Assembly: GCA_964036275.1 (NCBI GenBank)
Contig: OZ038440.1
Location: 5,431,690-5,495,689, forward strand
DNA from: Litoditis marina
Taxonomy: Eukaryota > Nematoda > Chromadorea > Rhabditida > Rhabditidae
Length of the DNA: 64,000 nt
Direction of reading: 5' to 3'
The position numbers and the translations under genes are program-made. Shown here piece by piece: positions 56,501 to 64,000 of this stretch. Each line of letters starts with the position of its first letter. The stretch's first letter is position 1. The notes beneath the pieces were generated by a model. The model was given only the letters and a program-made list of their open reading frames with translations. It had not been told where the DNA came from and ran no database searches.

Positions 56501-59232
56501 GAAAAACTCTAACATGGTGAAAAAACACCTGAAAATTAATTGGTACGTTTCCAAACTATCAGTGGAATTGGTGAAAACTATATAACTTTAAAATCGTACA
56601 ATCTGAGTGATGACAGCTCGGGCTGTCTACAAATTACATGTGAAGTTATTTGAAGTCTAATGCACCGTTTTCAAGGGAAACAGCATAATCAACCCTATTA
56701 CGACCATACACCAATCCAATTTCGAAAATGAGGCGAAATCAAAGCCTTAGGAATGAATTTTATCCAGCTATTTAGATATGGTAACCGTACGAGTGAAAGT
56801 ATGAGGGTGGTTGTAAAATTGAACGACAACTAACCTTTTTCAGTGTGCTGTCTTCCAGACATAACTCATAGAGCAGGGTACAATGATCGGGATCCACTCT
56901 GTTCTGGAAATTTGAAAAGGTTTTCAACTTTCACCACAACCAAACAAAACCCTTATTGTACGAAAACGTGCCCCATATATGCTAAATTATTTAACGGACG
57001 AATGATAGCAAATATTAGCTCAAATCATATTCCATTGATTAAACTATTTAACAACACGCTCACGTGACACTAGACTAAGACTTTTAAGGGCGGTAAGCCA
57101 CTAAGAAAAAGAAACCGCGATCACCTCCTTTTCATCGAAAATCCCAATATTTTGACTAATCACGTCAACACTACAGAACTGACTATTTAGTTTTTGATAA
57201 CCATACTATTTCATTCAGCTATTAAATAAGCAAAAATAGGTTAAATCAAATCAAGTTAATTAGGATGAAGTTATTAAACAAATGATTAAATGAATTAAAA
57301 GTAATAAATACTATCTATGAAATTAATATTAACTAAGTTTAGAATAAAATACATCGTTTCGGCCTCACCACCTATGCTCCTTCTCAGCACTTTCAACATC
57401 ACTAGAACCGTCTAAAAACCAAAATCATACAATACATTAGGAGACCAAATTAAAATGATAGAAAAAACACGACTAACCAGACCGTACATGCAAAAGGGCT
57501 GCTTCGAGCGACAGACACACGTGGACTTTGTTTTTCCAGCATGTGTTTCACACATTTCCGCACGCCAGTCGACCATGTCTTGAGATCTGGAATAGGGAAA
57601 GCGAAAATTCAAATAATGGAAAATGAGATGTCACGTTCACTTGTCAATATCAACTCATCAGAGTTTACTTTGAGACCTTTGAGTTGTGGTTGGAAGCTAT
57701 GTTGAAAAGAAAAATGAACATAGTCACAAAATGTGGGTTAGCTTCTAGCCACTGTATGCTATGCCCTATGCTATGTACGCTCTCACAATAAAATGCTGGT
57801 GAGCTTAGGAATACAAAACTGCCAAAACGTAAAACATTTGAATATTATCGAGGGAAGACCCCCTTTCCGTGACCAAAACCAGAAGCGAACATACTTATTG
57901 GGACATCCTTGAACACAGCAAAGCACCCAATCCTGATACTTTTTCGAGCCGGATGGAGTGGCCGAGGCAGGTCGCTCTTCCTGAACAATAGAAACATGAT
58001 ATTTCGTATCGAAAAGAAAGCGGCCAAAGCGGCCTAATACAAACCAATTGTCCCAAATGGTGTTTATGTAAATCGAACATAAGTTTCGAAAACCCAACTA
58101 GTTTTGAAATAATCGAGTTCCTAATTTCGAGTTTGGACAAAAATCGAGTGGCGAGTTCCACTCGACTCGAAAACTTTCAAGCTTACCAATTCAACTTTAT
58201 CAACAACTCTAAAACTCGGCGAATTCTTTATTTAACCCGGTATTTATTTAACCCTAGCCGTTAACCATTAACCGGGTTACCTGGTTAACCCTTTGGTTAA
58301 CCACTTGGTAACCCTAAATTTGCCCCAAAAGACATTGTAAAAGAGGGTTAACAAGTGGTTAACAAAAGGGTTAACCAGGTAACCCGGTTAAGGTTACCTG
58401 GTATGGTTAACGAAATAGCGGGTTCCGTGTGGAAACTCACCCCACACCTCGCTTAGCTAGAGTGAATCAAGGACGGATACCTACGTGATTTGAGAAAATG
58501 TAAGTGACACCCACCGTAGTATCGCCGGCTGGGTTGGCATCATCCGCATCCAAGTCCATAACGAGAGCCGGCGAACTACTGCCACTGGAAAGCGCACCTG
58601 CAAAACGAACAATAATGTTCATAGAAAATTTTATACTATCAAAAACTTAGTGAACTACTAGGAGTAGTAAAAATATGGATTATCGATAGTTTAGTGATAA
58701 CTTGGTTTAGTTATATAACCTTTTCTCTATCGTTTTGGGGAAAATTATACTTGAACCCCATGTAATAGATACTAGGGTTGTTAAAGACAAACTCGAAACT
58801 AGACTCGAAAAAAACTCGAAAACTTTCGAGTCGAGTCGAACTCGAAAACTCGAATTTTTTAACTCTAAAACTCGAAATTTTCAACTCGAAAATAGTAACA
58901 GACTAGTACTGTAATAATTTAATTTAAGAATTGTATGTATTTTTATAAATTTGATTAATAAAGGTTTTTGAAGGTAAAAACGTGAAAATTCTAATTTTTG
59001 GTTACGAAACTCGAAATTTTTCTCCCTTCCAAACTCGAAAACTCGATTTTCTCAAAACTCCAAAAACTCGATTTTTTAAAAAACTCGGAAACTCGATAAT
59101 TCTTGAAACTCGAAATTTTGAACTCGATTAACAACCCTAATAGAAACCATATAGGAAAACATGACCATTGAAAAGCTAACCTTCATCTCCATCTTCAACT
59201 GGGTCGCCTCCTTCCCTATCGCTCTCGCTCAT
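41520..59232 (-). CDS. Multi-THAP-domain (C2CH zinc finger) protein, 26 exons
   Basis: Exons, 5' to 3': 59232-59181, 58597-58515, 57980-57895, 57586-57478, 56903-56835, 55753-55643, 55086-54977, 51803-51743, 51527-51366, 50808-50686, 50294-50207, 49283-49099, 48808-48697, 48034-47972, 47681-47618, 46926-46764, 45978-45919, 45481-45403, 45131-45025, 44686-44599, 44300-44240, 43688-43553, 42910-42755, 42171-42130, 41887-41826, 41598-41520; 836 residues, all phases consistent. Start MSESDREGGDPVEDG lies directly after an acceptor. Four C2CH clusters are visible (separate entries), between acidic and Ser/Pro-rich stretches; a basic Lys-rich patch is in exon 9 (KVKEKRSKENKPR). Worm proteins with several THAP-like fingers include HIM-17 (meiotic recombination and germline chromatin), and LIN-36 and LIN-15B also carry THAP-like fingers. 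Finger number, size and context resemble HIM-17 most, but orthology is not proven. Introns are rich in transposons. Confidence 0.82.
44599..45481 (-). other. THAP domain 4
   Basis: Exons 45481-45403, 45131-45025 and 44686-44599 give ACVVRSCSYSAPQK, KMIPFPAIGKKRTQWIYRI, HGQLWICEHHF and SMTCPGYPSINLMPKSY: C-x4-C, Trp, C-x2-H-F and Pro in the right order. The upstream edge of exon 19 was placed at 45131 because only that acceptor keeps the phase and supplies the THAP Trp. Confidence 0.8.
46345..46547. repeat. Inverted repeat of aagtcatt/aatgactt units
   Basis: Left arm aataagtcattcgaaattaa to 46405, right arm from 46482 to aattttgaatgacttatt. In THAP intron 16. Confidence 0.7.
46764..48034 (-). 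other. THAP domain 3 (best preserved)
   Basis: Exons 48034-47972, 47681-47618 and 46926-46764 join to LSCAISGCMASKNFWPERFR, MVPVPDNWNQFFRWQHILWQ, then GFGFLCEQHFPDLEPL. This gives C-x4-C, the invariant Trp, C-x2-H-F and a downstream Pro, the THAP zinc-finger signature for sequence-specific DNA binding. Confidence 0.85.
46938..47205. repeat. GGTTCGG foldback, copy 3
   Basis: Arms cttttcccgaaccgactctt and gagtcggttcgggaagg are inverted. It starts 12 bases upstream of THAP exon 46926-46764, and shares the inner text taaacgtcacgcag with copy 2. Confidence 0.65.
48251..48375. mobile_element. AAGGACGATTATGTGG MITE, copy in THAP intron 13
   Basis: A full palindromic copy between exons 48808-48697 and 48034-47972. 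Confidence 0.75.
48501..48684. mobile_element. ACACCAGTAA-terminus MITE, copy 6
   Basis: A diverged left end and a clear right end (agtcggactttactggtgtg), ending 12 bases before THAP exon 48808-48697. Confidence 0.5.
49307..49408 (+). repeat. Cluster of seven CACGTG motifs on a 12-bp period
   Basis: CACGTG starts at 49307, 49331, 49343, 49355, 49379, 49391 and 49403; all spacings are 12 or 24 bases. It lies 24 bases upstream of the acceptor of THAP exon 49283-49099. It could be a simple 12-bp repeat or a bHLH (E-box) binding array. Confidence 0.8.
50038..50095. repeat. C-run/G-run hairpin
   Basis: A run of about 13 C is followed by tcccggt and a run of about 11 G: a short hairpin with quadruplex potential in THAP intron 11. 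Confidence 0.7.
51940..52035. repeat. gcactttgtcattg repeat, third copy
   Basis: Shares tgcactttgtcattgcacgt and ttctgttgtgttta; lies just left of the foldback element in THAP intron 7. Confidence 0.5.
52474..52750 (+). repeat. 31-bp tandem array, left arm
   Basis: About nine near-identical 31-bp units (gggagcacacaatttcaatc then atttatttttt). Being 31 bp with no unique spacers, it makes readable peptides in all frames that are not genes. Confidence 0.95.
54346..54706 (-). repeat. 31-bp tandem array, right arm
   Basis: About eleven units of the same 31-bp repeat in reverse orientation (caaaaaataaatgattgaaa then ttgtgtgctcc). Confidence 0.95.
55135..55258. mobile_element. AAGGACGATTATGTGG MITE, copy in THAP intron 6
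   Basis: A full palindromic copy about 50 bases upstream of the exon 7 acceptor. Confidence 0.75.
55849..55972. mobile_element. AAGGACGATTATGTGG MITE, copy in THAP intron 5
   Basis: A full palindromic copy about 95 bases upstream of the exon 6 acceptor. Two copies thus lie within 0.8 kb. Confidence 0.75.
56006..56377 (+). other. Orphan ORF of 123 codons, antisense in THAP intron 5
   Basis: An ATG-to-stop frame on the plus strand with Lys-rich centre (STGKKKKAVSIL). No domain recognised, no clear splice partners. It may be part of an unrecognised transposon or chance. Confidence 0.15.
57478..57980 (-). other. THAP-like domain 1 (compact)
   Basis: Exons 57980-57895 and 57586-57478 give DWVLCCVQGCPNK then SQDMVDWRAEMCETH and KSTCVCRSKQPFC. 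The C-x4-C, Trp and C-x2-H order fits, but the C-to-C gap is only about 14 residues, much shorter than a normal THAP fold. It may be a reduced finger or a different zinc knuckle. Confidence 0.45.
58240..58432. repeat. Palindrome of ggttaacc units
   Basis: Left arm ccgggttacctggttaaccc ttt, right arm aagggttaaccaggtaaccc; nearly perfect foldback in THAP intron 2. Confidence 0.7.
58785..59140. repeat. Inverted repeat of actcgaaa units
   Basis: Starts agggttgttaaagacaaact and ends ttaacaaccct, with arms made of ACTCGAAA/TTTCGAGT units. A fragment of the same kind is at 58110-58185. In THAP intron 1. Confidence 0.6.
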
Positions 59233-59241
59233 CTGAACAAA
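59233..59241 (-). promoter_or_regulatory. Likely trans-splice acceptor of the THAP gene
   Basis: The minus-strand acceptor tttgttcag abuts the ATG at 59232. Confidence 0.55.
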
Positions 59242-60205
59242 GTGTATAATATTACTTTTCTTCTTTTACCCACTACTTTTGTAACAATGTTCCAAAAGCA
59301 ACCGATTATCAAATAACTAGTCGTCAGCCGTTTGAAAACAGTATTCAGCTAGGAGCTGGTGCCAGCTGAATTTCTAGACATCGTACCAAAAGTCTTCTCA
59401 ATAAAAGATTACGATTTGGGCCTTTTTGAGTAAACACGCCGTGCGAGACGAATGTACAAAATAACCAGGATGATTGCAAGTAGTCGAAAAACAAAATATA
59501 CAGAATGTACACAACATTATGACGTTATGAATGAAAAACTAACTTCAGTAAACATTAATTTATTGGTCACAAATTATGCAAAAACGTACAAACTATTCAC
59601 AAGAAATGCCAAACTCACAGTTTGGATCAAAATACTAATACATAACAACGCCTAATTCCTACCCACGGAACCCAACAATATTTAAAGTTTTCAATTCAAA
59701 CCGAGATGAAAAATCACCACTGTATTTACACATTTTCCAACAATGAATAACAAACACTAAAAACACAATGTTTACGTTATAAAAACAATTTTTGGTCGAT
59801 GAGAGATTATGAATAATACACCGAACTTTTTCGTAACAAACGGGTTTGCAGTACCCAACCACTACGTTATAAAATGCGACAAGCAACCGACTAGCTTAAT
59901 TCAATAATAACCAAACAAGTGAAGCGAAGGCAAGGTAAGACTATAATCCATTGTAATCGTGTATTTAAAGAAGGACGATTATGTGGACCAATCCCGTTAC
60001 ATCGGTCCTTTAAACTGCAATTGAAAAATATATTGCGGCTTAAAGGACTGAGGCGTTGCGATTGGACCACATAATCGTCCTTCTTTAACGTAACATAGCT
60101 ATTAACAACCCATGGTAATGATCTCGATCATATTACATTCCAACGAAGCCCATTTCAGTACCAAGCATAGCACTCCAGCTGGTACCAACGGCCCACACCG
60201 TGTTT
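59242..60205. other. Intergenic region between B3GLCT-like and THAP genes
   Basis: About 0.96 kb with one palindromic MITE (59965-60089); otherwise AT-rich with nothing recognised. Confidence 0.4.
59965..60089. mobile_element. AAGGACGATTATGTGG MITE, intergenic copy
   Basis: A full palindromic copy between the B3GLCT-like and THAP genes. Confidence 0.75.
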
Positions 60206-63200
60206 CTATAACTCATCATGAGCACCATTCATATCGAAAGCGGGTTCCTTCTCATCCAAGAAGTGCATGTAGTCATAGTACGGATCGATATCTTCGAACT
60301 TGTGGAAGGAGATTGGATCCATTTTACTGCAATCAAAAGTATCAAGAAAGGACATCAAAAGAAAGTAAATTACGGGTTGAACACTCGACTCAAATACTGT
60401 TCCTGAGCCCTTGATCTCTCTATTGTTAGACGAACTAGATTTAGTCAAAAAGTGGTTGACAAAATTTTTCGATCACATTTCAACATGAGAATATATCAAA
60501 TCATGAAAATGCCCAGCATGTAAAGAGAGGCATTTATACTGTTAGTCAATTGCACAGTCACGCAAAACATGCTAAACACAACAGCTTTCAGAAAAGTGCC
60601 ATGAAAACGTGCACGAATTCTTATCGGAATGCTAATTTTACGTGACTATTCAATTTACTTCTAGACTTCTAGTTTAAAGTGTATATATCTAATCTGTCTA
60701 TCACCTCACGTAATCCTCTGCATAATCAGAACGACGAGCCTGATGAAAAGACGAACTATGCAGAATGGGAATACCTAGAGAACTGGCACACATACCTGAA
60801 AAATTTAAATATCACAACGTGATTACCCTTGTTAAACAGCTGAACAGCTGAATCTTTGGTCTTTCCCGGAATATTTCCATTAAAAGTTACGAGGATCGAA
60901 ACATCAGTGGTTCACCGCGGTAAGAATGCTCACAACCTCCGTGACGTTCAACCCGCGCGCCCGCGCCATAAAATGCGAAATGAGTCGATATTTCCCAAAA
61001 GCAATCTATAATACTTGATTACTGGAAGAAAAGGTGTTACCTATAATCATGTCATCCGGAGAGTCATCCGATGGACAGTCACAACTCTCGACCATAGCTT
61101 CAACCGCAGATCGAGAGAAGACCATACTGTAACATATATAGTTACAATAATAAACGCATTACAATCTAGTAAGAGCAGGCAACAAATGTACCTTTGTTCC
61201 TTTCTGTTGTGGTTGTAGATTGTAGTTTGATGGCCGTGTATTACAGAGGTAACGCCGAAATACTGCAGGGTTTGACTAGACAGGTATATATTTGTTAGTG
61301 AGTTTACCACAGACTTCAGACAAAACAAATAACAGTTTAAATCTAGGTTGTAACCGAAATCAAACTGCAAAAAGTATCCTCCCTCCTACCACGAACAACA
61401 ATGACGACATTACGCTGAAATTGTTAATTTTGAATACTAACCCGGAGCCTCCAGTCGGGTAGTCGTAGCCAGTTTCTCCGGCTGCCGAGAAGCCATAACC
61501 ATATCTCTCCCCGAGTATCAGCTGCAAACAAAAAGATAATTAGAATATTAGAAAGACTTTAACAAACACCGATGAAAGACTTTCAGGAGTATCCTCAACG
61601 ACCGGGACCGGGGATCCTCAACTTTTTCTTCAATCTGGACTGTGAGAACCGTTTCACAAACACCAGTAAGGTCCGACTAAGCGACAAAAAGTAGTCCGTT
61701 TTTAGCTTCAAACACGTGAAAATTGATGATTTCGCACCAAAATCAGAGAAATTCTACCGTTTTCATCAGAAAAGTAGTCCGTTTTTCGAATTTTTCTGAC
61801 TATTCGGACAACTTTACTGGTATATGCCGTTTCACTCTTCAAACCGTCAAACCGACAGTATTCCACCTATATGGTACAAACCTGTGGCCGAATTCACAAA
61901 GCTCAAATAGCCGGGTAAGCTATTTGATCAACATTCAAATTCAATATTCTCATTAAATTACTGAATTTATCCTTCGTTTTGTTGATACTTTATGAATGTC
62001 ATCTTTAATATCACTAAAACAACAAATAACTGTAGAAGCAAGTGACCAAGTGGTCTGAAATTCGTTATTGAAACTTTGCTCGAATAGATTACCTGCTTAC
62101 TCGGCTTAGTGACTACGGCCACAGCTGAACTGGAAACCAACCAACCTTTTCCTTGCTGTCATAACAACTGAGCAGATGCAGCAGCCTCGACATGCTGACC
62201 AGAGAATCGTCATCAGCTATGAACACCCAGTTGACAGTCTCCTCCTCGAAATGGAGAGTCAGGAAACGGCGAAGGATGGCAAACGTCTTCCCACAATGAC
62301 CTATGATTCTTATAATTTATAGAAATTTTTTAAAATAAGTTGGTTTGTTTTATGTGGGGTTCCCACTCTTTTTGGAACTTACGCACGTTCTCACTGATTC
62401 CTGACTACTCTACTCAATGAGTACTGACACCTTGACTACGTTGCCTATAAATCTATGCCACAACTTTTACGAACCAATTGAACAACGCAACTGCAAGAAC
62501 TGATTTCAAAATCAAAACTGATAGAAATCCCAAAACAAATAAATATTTAACCGAAACACCCGACTGTGCTCTGTACAACTATCCAATCGTTAAATGTCAA
62601 TGACAGAGTAGCCGTGAAATCCTGTTATTAAACAGGATTATACACCGACCGCGCAGATAGTTAATACGTCCTCGCAACACCGTGGCCATATACAAACTAA
62701 ATCGAACTATGATGATGATCCATTATAACCGCAGAAGAGCTCTTTATCTCAAATATCTTGCCTCCCTCACCTTTGGCAGTATTTTCGACTCCAACAGTAA
62801 TAGTTGGTACATACATGTCCTCCATATCACTTACATACTCCACATTGGGCAGATCGCGAGACCATGTTCGTTTCAGCACAACCACTGAAACATACATCAT
62901 TAGCTGATTCTACCATTACTCAATCGTGAGCTCAAAACCAATTTGACAAAACAAATCAACTCACTACACTTGCACTGCGGGTTCGTAGAACTGTGCGCTA
63001 AGCACACGTAAACTAGTAAGGTCTGATAAATCTACAAAAATAAATTCGTTTCTCGGATAAACTACGTCAAACCTGGCACGAACATGGAGAACGATAACAA
63101 GAATAACTAACAACTAACACCGCGTTTTGTGATATCCTGAGTAGGTTTTGACTGCCACGTAAACATCCGCAGCTGACAGCTTGGGCGAGCAGACATCTTC

Positions 63201-64000
63201 TTGATATTGTGGCGGCTACAAACAATCACAAAGATTAATATTTCGTTTGTCAATAATAAAATAAACTTGTAAAATACAAATGACGTTGAAACATAGGAGT
63301 TTAAAAATTAAAAATGCAAAATCTACGCGAAAAAGTGTAGAAAATCGATATCCCACCCGATACTGCATTGCACAAGTGGTAGAGTCAGAGGGAAGTAAGC
63401 AGAATACATCATTCCTACTTGTCAAACGAATACTCAGATTCTCCCAAATGTACCTAGCAAACTGAAAAAATAGTGCATAATTCACATAGTTTTCATTAAC
63501 ATCATCAATGGGAAGACAAGCAACATATTGGAAATAAAAAGAAACGAACAAGGGTCTGGCACGATGACACATGTGCTTGTCTTTTGGCCTATTCTTTTCG
63601 TTATTCAGACTCACAAGCATACACCAGTAAGGTCTGACTAAGCGACAAAAAGTAATCCGTTTTAAGATGTAAACCCGTGAACATTTAGGATTTTCCATCA
63701 AATGTAGACCGATTTTCTACTTTTCGACCGAAAAGTAGTCCGTTTTCCGAATTTTTCTGACTAATCGGACAACCTTGCTGGTGTATGCTCACAAGATCTA
63801 CAGTACAGTATAAATATGTCATTTCTTTTTTAGCTATAAAATCAAGAATTACCCGCAACAATTTACAAAAACAAAACTATCGATCGTAGCGACTGATGCG
63901 AAACCCGCAACAGAATTTGATTACCTACATACATCATGATCGGTACTCATACGAACAACACATATTGGACTAAATACAAAACTCACCTCGTGCTTTGCGT
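60206..64000 (-). CDS. B3GLCT-like O-fucose beta-1,3-glucosyltransferase, 3' part (5' end outside window)
   Basis: Exons: 64000-63987 (partial), 63215-63119, 62884-62771, 62300-62146, 61521-61442, 61126-61041, 60795-60710, 60402-60374 (29-base microexon), 60326-60206 (stop TAG); about 260 residues. It encodes the GT31 catalytic half: [37 protein letters not shown] with the DDD metal motif, [38 protein letters not shown] and [20 protein letters not shown]. The C-terminus is HDEL, an ER retrieval signal. In the family this ER enzyme adds glucose to O-fucose on thrombospondin type 1 repeats. The upstream exons with signal peptide lie beyond 64000. The microexon was placed because it alone restores phase and adds QYLSRVF before the conserved PISFHKF. 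Confidence 0.92.
60550..60665. repeat. gcactttgtcattg repeat, inverted copy
   Basis: Contains tgctaaacacaacag and acgtgactattcaatttact, the reverse complement of the other copies, in the B3GLCT-like gene. Confidence 0.45.
61659..61826. mobile_element. ACACCAGTAA-terminus MITE, copy 7
   Basis: Left end acaccagtaaggtccgacta, right end ggacaactttactggtat; in an intron of the B3GLCT-like gene. Confidence 0.65.
63619..63787. mobile_element. ACACCAGTAA-terminus MITE, copy 8
   Basis: Left end acaccagtaaggtctgacta, right end ggacaaccttgctggtgt; in the intron before exon 63215-63119. It is nearly identical in layout to copy 7. Confidence 0.65.

Overview
The window is nuclear DNA of a nematode, most likely a rhabditid. 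Genes are split into many short exons with TTTCAG-type acceptors. Several start codons sit 0 to 2 bases after an acceptor, as expected for spliced-leader trans-splicing. One gene is a nuclear hormone receptor with a worm-type P-box, and an exact copy of the 22-nt nematode SL1 leader lies in one intron. Introns are mostly 250 to 1500 bases and full of small transposons, so this is not a compact C. elegans-like genome. All exon joins below were assembled by eye from splice signals, reading phase and protein sense; none was tested against transcripts.

Plus strand: bases 1-5990 hold the 3' part of an ASPSCR1/TUG-like UBX gene, and 7070-14080 a complete nuclear hormone receptor gene. Minus strand, read from high to low coordinates: the 3' half of a B3GLCT-like O-fucose beta-1,3-glucosyltransferase ending in HDEL (64000-60206), a 26-exon multi-THAP-domain protein (59232-41520), a complete ALG13 homologue (41085-39099), and a roughly 36-exon gene (38540-14704) built around an integrase fold whose catalytic residues are mostly lost. 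The last three lie in tandem with gaps of about 0.4 and 0.55 kb and may be one operon. The integrase-like gene and the receptor converge at about 14.1-14.7 kb.

The most unusual content is the integrase-derived host gene: dozens of exons, a tandemly duplicated N-terminal exon module with identical exon lengths, an integrase core lacking the second Asp and the Glu, an SH3-like C-terminal domain and a Cys/His cluster. Also notable are repeated intronic copies of exon edges including their splice sites (at least eight loci), the SL1 copy inside a foldback element, two tRNA-derived SINE copies, a 2.7-kb foldback element with oppositely oriented 31-bp tandem arrays, a hAT-like MITE with an 8-bp target duplication, and several other inverted-repeat families. 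No CRISPR array, rRNA gene or intact tRNA gene was seen.
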